A stretch of DNA of 64,000 nucleotides from Alphaproteobacteria bacterium (GCA_021774735.1 JAJFIS010000027.1:1-64000), one strand, 5' to 3'. Numbered from the stretch's first letter, positions 8,572-18,512 are shown. Notes: generated by a model not told the origin, from the sequence alone. Numbers and translations: made by a program.

Positions 8572-10254
8572 ATGTCTTTTATGCGAATAGGGATGGCAAT
8601 TAGCGCTGTTTTTTTGGTCACCAACGGCGCTGTAGCGGCGGGTGGAGACCCAGATCATTATGGTTGGGTATCTATTTTGCCGCCACTAGTGGCGATTGCC
8701 ATGGCTTTGATAACGCGGCAAGTTATTCCATCCTTATTCCTTGGAATTTTCACCGGCGCCTGGGCCCTGAATGGTTTCACTCTTGTGGGGTTTGGCCTTG
8801 GCTTTCTTGAAGTGGCGCAGAAATATATTAAAAACGCTCTTTCTGATCCTGACCATGCTGCCATTATAATATTCAGTTTAATGATCGGCGGCACCGTTGG
8901 TGTGGTTAACCGCAACGGCGGTATGGCGGGCATTGTTAACAGCATTATTGGCTGGATTAGTAACCCGCAGCGGGCACAGGTTGGCACGGCCACAATGGGG
9001 CTAGCGATCTTCTTTGATGACTATGCCAATACGCTTGTTGTCGGTAATACGATGCGTTCTGTTACCGATAAGATGAAGGTTTCGCGCGAGAAGCTGGCTT
9101 ATTTAGTCGATTCTACCGCAGCACCTGTTGCTTGTATCGCACTGGTTACCACATGGGTGGGCTTTGAACTTGGTCTTATTGGGGATGCTATTAAACCTTT
9201 GGGCATTAGCGAGACACCCTATTCCATATTCTTAAATTCAATTGCCTATGCCTTCTATCCCATCCTTGCGCTTTTCTTTGTTTATGTGGTGGCGTCTACG
9301 GGAAAAGATTTTGGCCCTATGTATAAAGCAGAAGCTGCGGCGCGAGCAGGGCAAATGAAGGCAACAGAAAGCACGCAAAACGCAGACATGGAAGCCGTGA
9401 TGCCTGAAAGCCATATTGAACCGAAAGCCTTAAATGCGGCTATTCCCATTGGTGCATTGGTGATTACGGTTTTGGTCAGCCTTTATTTCACCGGCTATGC
9501 CAATGTGTTATCGGATGGTAAAATACCCGTTGATGACATTACGCTCAAAGATATTATCGGTGCGGCAGATAGCTATAAGGCCCTGATGTGGTCAACCCTT
9601 GTTAGTTCGGTCATTGCAATCGGCATGTCGGTAGGGCGCAAGGTCCTAACAATGGAAGGCGCCCTGAATGCTTGGGTGTCGGGAGCCAAGGGCATGATGA
9701 TGGCCTTTATGATTTTGGTCATGGCTTGGGCACTTGCCGCCACCACAAACGATCTCGGCACGGCAAATTATTTGGTTTCGGCTTTGTCGGGTGAAATGCC
9801 CTATCAGATCATTCCAACCTTGGTGTTTTTGCTGGCTGCGATCACCGCTTTTTCAACCGGCACAAGCTGGGGTACTATGGGCATATTAATGCCGCTTGTG
9901 GTGCCACTGGCCTTTGCCTTCATTCAAGTGGGCACTGGGGACGGTGCTGCTGTGGACGCAAGCAAAATGCATATCGTTTATTCTTCTGTTGCCTGTGTGC
10001 TAGCTGGCGCTGTGTGGGGCGACCATTGTTCGCCGATATCAGACACCACTATCCTGTCGTCACTGGCTTCAGGTTGCGATCATATCGAACATGTGCGCAC
10101 CCAAATGCCTTACGCGCTCACCGTTGGTGCAGCTGCTGTATTTCTGGGTACATTGCCCGCGGGTTACGGCATGCCCTGGTGGTTGGGGCTGTCGGTTGGT
10201 GCAGGGCTTTTATACGGCTTGATGCAATTGGTCGGTAAAAAACAAACTGCGTGA
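8572..10254 (+). CDS. nhaC: NhaC-family Na+/H+ antiporter
   Basis: The 560-residue polytopic membrane protein has about twelve hydrophobic segments and the NhaC-superfamily features GWVSILPPLVAIAMAL near the N-terminus, FFDDYANTLVVGNTMR in the first half and GDHCSPISDTTILSS near the C-terminus, where charged and polar residues sit in the membrane repeats. The first about 23 residues could be a signal-like first helix. The family exchanges sodium (sometimes organic cations or amino acids) for protons across the inner membrane; the substrate cannot be read from sequence. GGGAGGGA ends four bases before ATG 8572. A small hairpin (CACATTT/AAATGTG, 8534-8549) lies just upstream. The next gene follows without a gap, so the two are probably cotranscribed. 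Confidence 0.85.
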   Translation: MSFMRIGMAISAVFLVTNGAVAAGGDPDHYGWVSILPPLVAIAMALITRQVIPSLFLGIFTGAWALNGFTLVGFGLGFLEVAQKYIKNALSDPDHAAIIIFSLMIGGTVGVVNRNGGMAGIVNSIIGWISNPQRAQVGTATMGLAIFFDDYANTLVVGNTMRSVTDKMKVSREKLAYLVDSTAAPVACIALVTTWVGFELGLIGDAIKPLGISETPYSIFLNSIAYAFYPILALFFVYVVASTGKDFGPMYKAEAAARAGQMKATESTQNADMEAVMPESHIEPKALNAAIPIGALVITVLVSLYFTGYANVLSDGKIPVDDITLKDIIGAADSYKALMWSTLVSSVIAIGMSVGRKVLTMEGALNAWVSGAKGMMMAFMILVMAWALAATTNDLGTANYLVSALSGEMPYQIIPTLVFLLAAITAFSTGTSWGTMGILMPLVVPLAFAFIQVGTGDGAAVDASKMHIVYSSVACVLAGAVWGDHCSPISDTTILSSLASGCDHIEHVRTQMPYALTVGAAAVFLGTLPAGYGMPWWLGLSVGAGLLYGLMQLVGKKQTA

Positions 10255-10265
10255 AGGGAAAATGG

Positions 10266-12044
10266 ATGAATTATGTCACCGGCATTATGGCGCTTGTTTT
10301 ATTGAGCTTAAGTGGATGTGAGGCTGAGCCAAGCCGGCCAGATTACGGCGATAGTTTTTCTGCCCCTGAAAAAATGATCGCGCAAGCCGGGGTATACCAG
10401 GAACGGATTGAGGAAGTATCAGACGCTCCGGTTTGGATGATCGCCAATATTAATGACACGATCCCTAACATCATTGTGGTTGAGGGCGATAGTGGCCTGA
10501 TCATTGTAGACACTGGCTTGCGCACTGAGGACGGCGAAAAAGCTGTGCGGATGATCCGTGAACGCACCGACAAGCCCATTGAAGCTGTCATTTATACCCA
10601 CCATCATATTGACCATGCTGGCGGCGCCTCTGCCTTCGTCAGCCCGGATGACGCGGCTAGCGGCAAAGTTAAAGTTATCGGCGCGGATAATTTCATGACC
10701 GAAATGCAGGATGAAACCGGCGTTATTGGCCCACTGATGGCGGTGCGGGCCATGTATATGTACGGCATGCTGCTCGACCCCAAAACCGACGGACAGCATT
10801 ATTTTGTTGGCCTTGGTGGCCGCGTCAAGCCGGGCCCCAACCAATATATCGTCCCTAATACGCTTATAAGTGACCCCGTGGATATGACCATCGCCGGGCA
10901 TGAACTGCGTATATTTAAAACAGGGGGCGAATCCGCTTCGCACATTGCTATCTATATGCCCGCTTATGGTTTGATGCTATCCGGCGATGAAATCCAAGGA
11001 CCGACTTACCCCAACTTGCACAGCCTGCGGGGTACTAAGCCGCGTGACGCAGAAAAATGGATCACGGCGCTCGATCGCATGCGCGCTTTTAATCCTCGCA
11101 CCCTAGTGCCTAGCCACGGACCTGTGGTTGAGGGAGCAGCTAAGGTGGCTGCTTTGCTGCAAGAATACCGCGATGCCATCCAGTGGACCCACGACCAAGC
11201 TGTACGCTTGATCAATCAAGGCTATACCCAAGAAGAATTGGCCGAGGCATTACCCGCCTTGCCAGAGCATTTGAAGACACAGGGCTGGACCGAAGAATGG
11301 TACGGCACCATGAAACATAATGTGCGGAATTATTACACTGGTTACGTTAGCTGGTGGGACGGCGACCCCGCGACCCTTGACCCAACGCCCCGCGTTGAGC
11401 GGGCAAGCCGCACGGTGGCTCTAATGGGCGGTCGCGATGCAGTTTTCGCAGAAGCGGAAAAAGCTATCGAGGGATCTGATCCGCAATGGGCATCGGAATT
11501 ATTGACCTTACTCGTGCGCATCGATCATGATGACATGGAGGCGCGGCACCTGAAAGCACGGGCCTTGCGCCAAATCGGCTATAAAACCCTGAACACCAAT
11601 TGGCGGGGCTTTTATCTGACCGGCGCTATGGAATTAGACGGCGTCTATGATACCGGCGAGCTTGCCAAGCGCTCGTTGAAATCCTTTTCGCCCAAGGCCG
11701 TGCCCTCAAAGAACCTGTTGTCGCTGTTGCGGTACCGCCTTGTGCCAAAAGAAGCGGGTGACAAGCATTTGACCGTTGGTTTCGTCTTCCCGGACAGGGA
11801 TGAGGCTTTCACGCTGGAATTACGCAATCAAGTGCTCGAAGTGCGCGTGGGAGCCGAAGAGGATATGGACGCGGTTATCACCATGGGCAGGTCGGTCTAT
11901 GATAAATTGTTGGTGAAAAAAATTGGCCTTTTAGGCGGCATAGCATCCGGTGACATTAGTATTTCAGGCAGTAAAATGGATATGCTGTCCTTTTTTGGCA
12001 GTTTTGACGCCGAGCTTAAGGGCATAAGTTTAGTGGTGAGATGA
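10266..12044 (+). CDS. Alkylsulfatase-type metallo-beta-lactamase-fold lipoprotein
   Basis: The protein begins with a lipoprotein signal ending in the lipobox LSGC, so it should be anchored to the membrane facing the periplasm. The metallo-hydrolase motif is HHHIDH at residues 112-117 (HxHxDH), followed by SASHIAIYMP, LSGDEIQGPTYPNLHSLRG and PSHGP, the further metal-binding strands. The central alpha-helical part (about 300-440) and the SCP2-like C-terminus (about 460-590) match the layout of SdsA1/YjcS linear alkylsulfatases. ATG 10266 is preceded by AAGGGA; a GTG at 10251 overlapping the previous stop is an alternative that also keeps the signal. The family hydrolyses primary alkyl sulfates such as SDS; the true substrate is unknown. 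It is tightly linked to nhaC upstream and the reductase downstream (3-base gap). Confidence 0.82.
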   Translation: MNYVTGIMALVLLSLSGCEAEPSRPDYGDSFSAPEKMIAQAGVYQERIEEVSDAPVWMIANINDTIPNIIVVEGDSGLIIVDTGLRTEDGEKAVRMIRERTDKPIEAVIYTHHHIDHAGGASAFVSPDDAASGKVKVIGADNFMTEMQDETGVIGPLMAVRAMYMYGMLLDPKTDGQHYFVGLGGRVKPGPNQYIVPNTLISDPVDMTIAGHELRIFKTGGESASHIAIYMPAYGLMLSGDEIQGPTYPNLHSLRGTKPRDAEKWITALDRMRAFNPRTLVPSHGPVVEGAAKVAALLQEYRDAIQWTHDQAVRLINQGYTQEELAEALPALPEHLKTQGWTEEWYGTMKHNVRNYYTGYVSWWDGDPATLDPTPRVERASRTVALMGGRDAVFAEAEKAIEGSDPQWASELLTLLVRIDHDDMEARHLKARALRQIGYKTLNTNWRGFYLTGAMELDGVYDTGELAKRSLKSFSPKAVPSKNLLSLLRYRLVPKEAGDKHLTVGFVFPDRDEAFTLELRNQVLEVRVGAEEDMDAVITMGRSVYDKLLVKKIGLLGGIASGDISISGSKMDMLSFFGSFDAELKGISLVVR

Positions 12045-12047
12045 GAC

Positions 12048-13097
12048 ATGAATAGTTGGATGATTTACGGTGCCACGGGCTACACCGGCAAGCTGATTGT
12101 GGCTGAAGCAGTGCGGCGCGGCATGAAGCCGGTTATTTCTGGCCGTAGTGCCGATAAGGTCGCGGCTGTTGCGGGCGAATATGGGCTCGATCATGTGGCT
12201 TTCAGTGTAGATGATACGGCAGCGATGGATGCAGCCATTAAAGGCAAAGCGCTTGTACTGAATGTGGCAGGGCCATTTTCCGCCACCGCAGAAGCCGTCA
12301 GTGATGCTTGCATCCGCGCAGGCGCTCATTACCTTGATGTCACTGGCGAAATTGATGTCTTTGAGGCGATGGCGGCCAAAAGTAATGTGGCTGGTGCTGC
12401 GGGCGTCATGTTGATGCCCGGTGTCGGCTTTGACGTTGTACCAAGCGATTGCTTAGCTGCCCATGTTGCTGCCCGCTTGCCAAGTGCAAATAGTTTGCGC
12501 CTTGCTATCGCTGGTCTTGGTAGTGCATCCCAAGGCACGGCGAAAACCGGCGTTGAAAGCTTGGGGAACGGCACTGCCGTTCGCAGGGGCGGGGCGATTG
12601 AGTATTTGAAAAAAGCGCCACGCCGTAGTTTTGATTACGGCGAAGGGGCAACGGACTTTCTTGCCGTTAGTTGGGGGGATGTTTCCACCGCGTGGCATTC
12701 AACCCATATTGACGATATTGAGGTTTACTTTGAGGCCAGCAAACAGATGCGCCAAATGGATGCCATGGGACGCTGGCTTGGCCCCTTGGTGCGCACAAAC
12801 GGCTTTAAAAATTTTCTCAAAAAACAAATTGATAAAATGCCTGCTGGACCTAACGAAGCAGCGCGGGCAGAGGAAAGCAGCACCCTTTATGCGTTGGCCA
12901 CAGACAAAGACGGCGCGTCAGCTAGTGCGGCATTGAAAGTTCCAAATGGCTATACGCTTACGGCCCAAACGGCGGTGGAGATAGCGGCTCGTGTTCTTGT
13001 CGGAGACTTCAAGGCAGGGTACCAAACGCCGTCTAAAGCTTACGGCGCTGATTTTATTTTAGATTTTGACCTTTCAGAGCGGCGTGACCTTGATTAA
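12048..13097 (+). CDS. Saccharopine dehydrogenase-like NAD(P)-binding reductase
   Basis: The 349-residue protein opens with a Rossmann dinucleotide motif, IYGATGYTGKLIVAEA, followed by SGRSADKV, the pattern of the saccharopine dehydrogenase NADP-binding family that includes trans-acting enoyl reductases. LNVAGPFSATAEAVSDACIRAGAHYLDVTGE is the second conserved part of that family; only its pattern is cited here: VAGPF then HYLDVTGE. Such proteins usually reduce carbonyl or enoyl groups; no substrate is evident. The gene sits three bases after the MBL lipoprotein gene and 34 bases before kdsA, so it closes the nhaC run and could be read through into the capsule sugar genes. Confidence 0.8.
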   Translation: MNSWMIYGATGYTGKLIVAEAVRRGMKPVISGRSADKVAAVAGEYGLDHVAFSVDDTAAMDAAIKGKALVLNVAGPFSATAEAVSDACIRAGAHYLDVTGEIDVFEAMAAKSNVAGAAGVMLMPGVGFDVVPSDCLAAHVAARLPSANSLRLAIAGLGSASQGTAKTGVESLGNGTAVRRGGAIEYLKKAPRRSFDYGEGATDFLAVSWGDVSTAWHSTHIDDIEVYFEASKQMRQMDAMGRWLGPLVRTNGFKNFLKKQIDKMPAGPNEAARAEESSTLYALATDKDGASASAALKVPNGYTLTAQTAVEIAARVLVGDFKAGYQTPSKAYGADFILDFDLSERRDLD

Positions 13098-13131
13098 GGT
13101 GCCCTAATTACAAATGTACAAAGGTGGGTTT

Positions 13132-13974
13132 ATGCAGGAAGCGGTCCAGATCAACCAAGATATTACAGTTTCTAACCAACGGCCTTTCACCTTGTTTGGT
13201 GGCATGAATGTGCTGGAATCAAGGGAAATGGCCTTTGATGTCGCTGGCCATTTTGTGGATGTTAGCGCGAAACTTGATGTTCCTATCGTCTTTAAAGCTT
13301 CGTTTGATAAGGCCAATAGATCATCTGTGACCAGCTTTCGCGGGCCGGGTATAAAGGATGGTTTGCAAATATTGGCCGATATCAAAGCTAAATACCACGT
13401 GCCTATTATTACTGATGTTCATTCCCCAGAACAAGCTGCGCGCGTGGCTGAGGTGGCGGATGTGCTGCAAGTGCCAGCTTTTCTTGCCCGCCAAACGGAC
13501 CTGATTGTCGCAGTGGCGGAAACCGCCAAGGCAATTAATATCAAAAAACCACAATTTTTGGCCCCACAAGAAATGTCGCATATCATGCGCAAATGCATGG
13601 ACGCGGGTAATGACAAAATCATGCTCTGTGAGCGGGGCAGCTGTTTTGGCTATAATAATCTAGTGGTGGATATGTTGGGCATGGATAAAATGCGCGCCCT
13701 TGCCCCTGTGATATTTGATGTTACCCATGCACTGCAGCAGCCTGGTGGTCAGTCTGACTGCGCGGGCGGCAGGCGGGATCAAGTTACTGCTCTTGCGCGT
13801 TCCGGCATGGCATTGGGTATAGCGGGCTTGTTTGTTGAAGCCCACCCAAACCCAGATAATGCCGCATGTGATGGGCCCTGTGCTTTGCCGCTTACCGCCC
13901 TTGAAAAATTCTTAAAACAAATAAAAGCGGTGGATGATGTGGTAAAAGGCTTTTCGCCAATTGTGACGGGGTAA
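13132..13974 (+). CDS. kdsA: 3-deoxy-8-phosphooctulonate synthase (Kdo-8-P synthase)
   Basis: KdsA condenses phosphoenolpyruvate with arabinose-5-phosphate to make Kdo-8-phosphate in the cytoplasm. The 280-residue product has the family motifs [66 protein letters not shown] and [14 protein letters not shown], close to the E. coli length of 284. The cysteine in LCERGS and the histidine and aspartate-rich C-terminus fit a metal-type or mixed-type enzyme; this was not resolved. ATG 13132 is preceded by AAAGGTGGG; an earlier ATG at 13114 would add six residues with no good ribosome site. It is the first gene of kdsA-kdsC-kdsB-kpsC-kpsS. Confidence 0.95.
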   Translation: MQEAVQINQDITVSNQRPFTLFGGMNVLESREMAFDVAGHFVDVSAKLDVPIVFKASFDKANRSSVTSFRGPGIKDGLQILADIKAKYHVPIITDVHSPEQAARVAEVADVLQVPAFLARQTDLIVAVAETAKAINIKKPQFLAPQEMSHIMRKCMDAGNDKIMLCERGSCFGYNNLVVDMLGMDKMRALAPVIFDVTHALQQPGGQSDCAGGRRDQVTALARSGMALGIAGLFVEAHPNPDNAACDGPCALPLTALEKFLKQIKAVDDVVKGFSPIVTG

Positions 13975-13978
13975 TCAA

Positions 13979-14482
13979 ATGACGAAAATGCTTATTTTGG
14001 ATGTGGACGGCGTATTAACCGATGGCACCCTTTATTATTCGGCTGAAGCTGAAGCCCTAAAAGCTTTTAATGCCCATGATGGTTACGGTCTTGCGCTCTG
14101 CATGAAGGCGGGCATTAAGGTCGCGATAATATCTGGCCGCACGTCAGCTCCACTTGAGCGCCGCCTCGACGACTTGCACATTCACCGCCGTTATTTGGGC
14201 TGCAAAGATAAGGCCGCAGCGATAAAAGACATTGCAAATGATACCGGGATTGATCCCTCTGATATGGCTTTCATGGGGGATGACCTGCTCGATTGGCCCG
14301 CCATGCAGTTAGCGGGCCTTAAAATCGCCCCGGCTAATGCGGTGGCAGCCATTCGCGAGAGGGCTGATTTGGTAACCAAAGCCTCTGGCGGTAAGGGCGC
14401 AGTGCGGGAAGCTGTCGAGTATATTTTAGGTCAAGCAGGCATAGATATTTTGGCGCTGGCTAACGGGGGTCTAAGCCAGTGA
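13979..14482 (+). CDS. kdsC: Kdo-8-phosphate phosphatase (HAD family)
   Basis: The 167-residue HAD hydrolase removes phosphate from Kdo-8-phosphate. It starts with the nucleophile motif LILDVDGVLTDGTLYY (DxD), has HDGYGLALCMKAG and AIISGRTSAPLERR (Ser/Thr motif) and the acidic motif AFMGDDLLDWPAM. This is the compact cap-less KdsC form that works as a tetramer. It starts four bases after kdsA and overlaps kdsB by four bases, so translation of the three Kdo genes is probably coupled. Confidence 0.93.
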   Translation: MTKMLILDVDGVLTDGTLYYSAEAEALKAFNAHDGYGLALCMKAGIKVAIISGRTSAPLERRLDDLHIHRRYLGCKDKAAAIKDIANDTGIDPSDMAFMGDDLLDWPAMQLAGLKIAPANAVAAIRERADLVTKASGGKGAVREAVEYILGQAGIDILALANGGLSQ

Positions 14483-15246
14483 CCCCCTTTAAAGTGGTTA
14501 TACCGGCGCGCTATGCCTCCAGTCGCTTACCCGGTAAACCTTTGGTGGACATCGCGGGCAAGCCCATGATCTGGCACAGTTGGCAACGTGGCTTGGACGC
14601 CGCAGCATCCAGCAATGACGTGGTTATTGCCACCGATGATGAACGTATTTTTGATGTGGCCTCGGCCTTTGGCGCAAATACTGTGATGACCTCTATGGAC
14701 CATGATAATGGCTCGGAGCGCATCGGCGAAGTTGCAGATATTATGGGGTGGTCATCAGATACTATTGTTGTAAATCTGCAAGGAGATGAACCCTTGTTGC
14801 CGCCGGGTTTAGTAAAACAGGTGGCTGCAGATATTGATGCAAATACCGAAGCTGCCATTGCCACACTTGGCTATCCGATACAAGACCCCGGTGCACTCAG
14901 CAATCCAAACATTGTTAAAGTGGTGCGCGATAAAGCTGGCTTTGCCCATTATTTCTCCCGTGCCTGCATCCCCCATGACAGAAGTGCAAGTGGGAATGTG
15001 AAGGACACGGGAAACTATCCATATTTGCGCCATATTGGTCTTTATGCGTACCGGGTTCATACCTTAAGGACAGTAAACGCATTAGAAGCTGCGCCGACTG
15101 AAGTCGTGGAAAAATTAGAGCAATTGCGGGCTCTTTGGCACGGCCTGCGCATATATGTTGGTATCGCCGATATTGCGCCACCGCAGGGTGTTGATACGCC
15201 TGCTGATTTGGATGCCGTTCGGCGCACCATTGCTGAGGCGGGATAA
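14479..15246 (+). CDS. kdsB: CMP-Kdo synthetase (3-deoxy-manno-octulosonate cytidylyltransferase)
   Basis: KdsB activates Kdo with CTP to CMP-Kdo, the donor used by KpsC and KpsS and by lipid A Kdo transferase. The 255-residue protein has the N-terminal nucleotide-binding loop PARYASSRLPGKPL, VATDDERI, NLQGDEPLLPP and the C-terminal HIGLYAYR and EKLEQLRALWHG signatures. The GTG start at 14479 overlaps the kdsC stop (GTGA). In E. coli group 2 loci a second copy, KpsU, does this job; here a single KdsB-like gene sits inside the capsule cluster, so it may serve both lipopolysaccharide and capsule. Confidence 0.94.
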   Translation: MTPFKVVIPARYASSRLPGKPLVDIAGKPMIWHSWQRGLDAAASSNDVVIATDDERIFDVASAFGANTVMTSMDHDNGSERIGEVADIMGWSSDTIVVNLQGDEPLLPPGLVKQVAADIDANTEAAIATLGYPIQDPGALSNPNIVKVVRDKAGFAHYFSRACIPHDRSASGNVKDTGNYPYLRHIGLYAYRVHTLRTVNALEAAPTEVVEKLEQLRALWHGLRIYVGIADIAPPQGVDTPADLDAVRRTIAEAG

Positions 15247-17286
15247 ATGGCAAGGGCGCTAACAGTATCGCGCGGTATAAGGCGTAATGGTGAGCTAGGG
15301 TTATTTTTGTCGCGTAACATTGTCCCGCTCAGCAAGCCGAATGATGATGATGTTGTTGTGGGGTGGGGGCAGAAGGCCAATACGATAAAAGCTGAACGGT
15401 TCGCGAAGAAACATAGCTTGCCCTATTGGCGCATTGAGGATGGTTTTCTCGCCTATCTTAGCCACCCGGCACGCGGTGCCCAGCGGCTATCCCTAATCAT
15501 TGATAAGACCGGCATCTATTATGATGCCCACCGGCCTAGTGATTTGGAAAATATGCTGAATGATGGCTTGTGGATGACGCCGGAGCTAAAAGAGAGAGCG
15601 GTATCACTGCGGGAGCGTATTGTTGCTGCGGGGCTTAGCAAATATAATCATGCACCAAACAAGTTAAGCGACAATAGGTTGGCTGAAATTGGCACGGGGC
15701 CTTTTGTGTTAGTTGTGGACCAAACTGCGGGAGATGTGTCGATTGAAGCGGGCCATGCAAATTCTGATTCTTTTCAGGAGATGCTCTCGGCAGCCCTTGA
15801 TGAAAACCCGGATGCAACAATATTGGTGAAGGTGCATCCTGATGTACTTATAGGTAAAAAAGCAGGTCATTTTAGTGATTTGGATCACCCACGGTGTAAA
15901 CTGGTTGCCGACCCATGTTCGCCTTATGCACTGTTTGATATGGCGAGCAAAGTTTATGTTGTGACATCTCAAATGGGCTTTGAAGCCTTGCTGGCGGGTA
16001 AAGATGTAACCTGTTTTGGTATGCCTTTTTATGCCGGATGGGGGCTGAGTGATGATCGATTAGTGTTGGACCGCCGTGTGGCGAAGCCCTGTCTTGATAC
16101 ATTGGTTGCGGCTGCTTTAATAAGATACCCAAAATACCGCGATCCATTTCTGGGGGAAGACAGTGATGTCGAGCATGTCATAGCTTTGCTTGAGAATGAA
16201 AAAGCCTTAGCGCGGCCAGTAGGCAAAACAGCTTGGTTTGTTGGCTTTTCTTTGTGGAAGCGCTCCTTCATCGCCCCTTTCATTGAAGGGGGTGTTGACC
16301 AAATTCGCTATATTGGCCCTCGCCGTGCAGTGACACTGAAACCCGCCAAGGATGACTGTGTGGTTTTGTGGGGTAGGCGCTTCCCCGAAGTGGCAGCGCG
16401 ACTGAAAGGTCATTGCTCTGTTTGGCACATGGAAGATGGATTTATCCGCTCAGTGGGTTTGGGGAGTGATTTGCAGCGGCCTTCCTCATTGGTTTTGGAT
16501 AGCCGAGGCATTTATTATGATGCTTCGGATGAAAGTGACCTTGAGCATTTTTTGGCTAACCATGAATTTAGCGATCATGATCGGGAGCAGGGAGCAAAGC
16601 TGCTTACCAGTATTCGCGAAAGTAAGGTTAGTAAGTATAATGTAGGCTCGGGTGCTGACATTGATTTCAAAGAAGCAGCTGGCCGCAGGATCATATTGGT
16701 GACAGGTCAAGTGGAGGGTGATGCGTCTCTGCGCTATGGGGCAGGTGGCATCGATAATAACAACAGCTTGCTACAAGCGGTTAGGAAAGCAAACCCGGAT
16801 GCTTTTATTGTCTATAAGCCTCATCCTGATGTGATCAGTGGCAACCGCCTCGGTGTGGTGAGCGAGGAAGTGATGGCAACGGCTGTAGATTATCTGCTGG
16901 AAGGCACCAGCATTACCGATTGCTTTAAGACTATCGACGCGTTGCATGTCATGACATCACAGGCTGGCTTTGAAGCTTTGCAATATGGGGTGAAGGTAAC
17001 CACATGGGGATGTCCTTTTTATGCTGGGTGGGGCCTTACCACCGATATGCAATCTGCACCGCGCAGAGGCAGGGCACTAACCTTAGAAGAAATGGTCTAT
17101 AGCGCGCTTATTATATATCCGCGCTATGCAGCTTGGCCCGCTGAGCGCCCTGCAACGGCAGCGTCCATAGTGGCGGCTTTGGCGCACTATAATAAGGCAG
17201 CTAAGCCCGGGCGCAGGAATGTTCGGGGCGGCCTCTATAGTGTAGGTAGAAAAGCCCGAAATTTGCTGGAGGCTTTCATTCGGTGA
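15247..17286 (+). CDS. kpsC: Capsule linker beta-Kdo transferase KpsC (two transferase modules)
   Basis: KpsC extends the poly-Kdo linker that joins group 2 capsule to a lipid anchor. The 679-residue protein is two related halves: each has an EDGF motif (WRIEDGFLAYL; WHMEDGFIRSV), a GIYYDA motif, a KVHPD or KPHPD motif, a TSQMGFEALL or TSQAGFEALQ motif and PFYAGWGL. This matches the dual-activity architecture known for KpsC (N-terminal GT99 and C-terminal GT107 modules forming alternating beta-2,4 and beta-2,7 Kdo linkages). It starts directly after the kdsB stop and overlaps kpsS by four bases. The length matches the E. coli protein (675). Confidence 0.93.
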   Translation: MARALTVSRGIRRNGELGLFLSRNIVPLSKPNDDDVVVGWGQKANTIKAERFAKKHSLPYWRIEDGFLAYLSHPARGAQRLSLIIDKTGIYYDAHRPSDLENMLNDGLWMTPELKERAVSLRERIVAAGLSKYNHAPNKLSDNRLAEIGTGPFVLVVDQTAGDVSIEAGHANSDSFQEMLSAALDENPDATILVKVHPDVLIGKKAGHFSDLDHPRCKLVADPCSPYALFDMASKVYVVTSQMGFEALLAGKDVTCFGMPFYAGWGLSDDRLVLDRRVAKPCLDTLVAAALIRYPKYRDPFLGEDSDVEHVIALLENEKALARPVGKTAWFVGFSLWKRSFIAPFIEGGVDQIRYIGPRRAVTLKPAKDDCVVLWGRRFPEVAARLKGHCSVWHMEDGFIRSVGLGSDLQRPSSLVLDSRGIYYDASDESDLEHFLANHEFSDHDREQGAKLLTSIRESKVSKYNVGSGADIDFKEAAGRRIILVTGQVEGDASLRYGAGGIDNNNSLLQAVRKANPDAFIVYKPHPDVISGNRLGVVSEEVMATAVDYLLEGTSITDCFKTIDALHVMTSQAGFEALQYGVKVTTWGCPFYAGWGLTTDMQSAPRRGRALTLEEMVYSALIIYPRYAAWPAERPATAASIVAALAHYNKAAKPGRRNVRGGLYSVGRKARNLLEAFIR

Positions 17287-18512
17287 ACGATCCTCTTCCT
17301 CATAAGCTTGAGCGTGTGTTGTTGCTGCAAGGGCCACTAGGGCCATTTTTTGCCGACCTTGCACGGGTGTTTTCAGCTAAAGGTATTGAAACGCACAGGG
17401 CATGCTTTAATGCTGGTGATGTGGCATATGGCTGGGCCGATCACATGCTGCATTTCAGAAAACCCTATGAAGATTGGCCAGAAGAATTGGCGCGCTATGT
17501 GGCAAAGTATGATATTCAGGGCTTCATTCTATATGGGGACAGTCGTTATTATCACCGAGTGGCAAGGAAGCTTGCAGAAAAATTAGGGCTGCCTTGCTTG
17601 TGTTTGGAGGAAGGGTACCTACGCCCTCATTTTATCACTGCCGAATTGGGTGGTAATAACAATAATAGTATGCTTAGCCGTGATCCAGAGGTGATCAGGG
17701 CTTTTGCCGGTGAAATGCCGCCTAGTGATAGTTTTGAGCCTATTGGACCAGTATTTGGCAGGCAAGGTTGGTTCGCGTGGCTTTATTATTGGGCGAAAGG
17801 GCTTTGTGGGCGTTGGTTTGCCAATTACCATCACCACCGGCCCGGACAGGGCATTGTTGAGCTAGTGGCATGGATATGGGCTTTCCCTCGCAAGCAGATG
17901 TCAAAAATTCGTGAACTTGGCGTTGTGGAGCGATTGATAGCCGAACACAGTGGCCAAATATTTATCATACCTCTGCAAGTGGCAGTGGATAGCCAATTAG
18001 TATATCATAGTGACTTTAACCATATTAAAGAATTTATCGCAGAAGTGATCCGGTCTTTTGCAGCAAGCGCTGAATATGGTGACCAATTAGTTATTAAGCA
18101 TCATCCCATGGACCGAGGGTTTCACCATTATGGTGGGTACATACAAAAATTGTCTGAACAGGCAGGAATTGAAAAGCGGGTTAAATATGGTTTTGACTTT
18201 GATTTACATGCACTTTTAAGGCACGCGAAGGGCTGTGTTACTGTGAATAGCACCGTTGGCGTTTCTGCTTTGGCTGCGGCTGTGCCCGTAAAAGCTTTAG
18301 GCAGGTCGCTTTACGATATTGCGGGCATGACAAACCAGATGGAGCTGGATGATTTTTGGACAAATCCAGGCAATGTTGATCGCGCTCTTTTTGCCAAGTG
18401 GCAAGCTTATATCTATGACGGCGCACTGATCTATGGCTCATTCTACCGGCAAAGAAAAGTGACTTCAGAAAGTATTTGTTCACTTTTTTGCCATTATTAT
18501 ACAGGATGTTAG
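17283..18512 (+). CDS. kpsS: Capsule linker beta-Kdo transferase KpsS
   Basis: KpsS adds the first beta-Kdo to the phosphatidylglycerol-type acceptor that becomes the capsule anchor. The 409-residue protein has the family opening LLLQGPLGPFFADLA, the segment YGDSRYYH, LCLEEGYLRPHFIT, PLQVAVDSQLVYHS, VIKHHPMDRG and a C-terminal TVNSTVGVSALAAAVPVK. The GTG start at 17283 overlaps the kpsC stop codon, so the pair is translationally coupled. The order kpsC-kpsS mirrors E. coli region 3/1 logic though here they are joined to Kdo synthesis. Confidence 0.92.
   Translation: MNDPLPHKLERVLLLQGPLGPFFADLARVFSAKGIETHRACFNAGDVAYGWADHMLHFRKPYEDWPEELARYVAKYDIQGFILYGDSRYYHRVARKLAEKLGLPCLCLEEGYLRPHFITAELGGNNNNSMLSRDPEVIRAFAGEMPPSDSFEPIGPVFGRQGWFAWLYYWAKGLCGRWFANYHHHRPGQGIVELVAWIWAFPRKQMSKIRELGVVERLIAEHSGQIFIIPLQVAVDSQLVYHSDFNHIKEFIAEVIRSFAASAEYGDQLVIKHHPMDRGFHHYGGYIQKLSEQAGIEKRVKYGFDFDLHALLRHAKGCVTVNSTVGVSALAAAVPVKALGRSLYDIAGMTNQMELDDFWTNPGNVDRALFAKWQAYIYDGALIYGSFYRQRKVTSESICSLFCHYYTGC

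Noticed and set aside
10419-10943. A 174-codon frame opposite the MBL gene
   Set aside because: The His-rich product mirrors the metal-site codons of the real gene.
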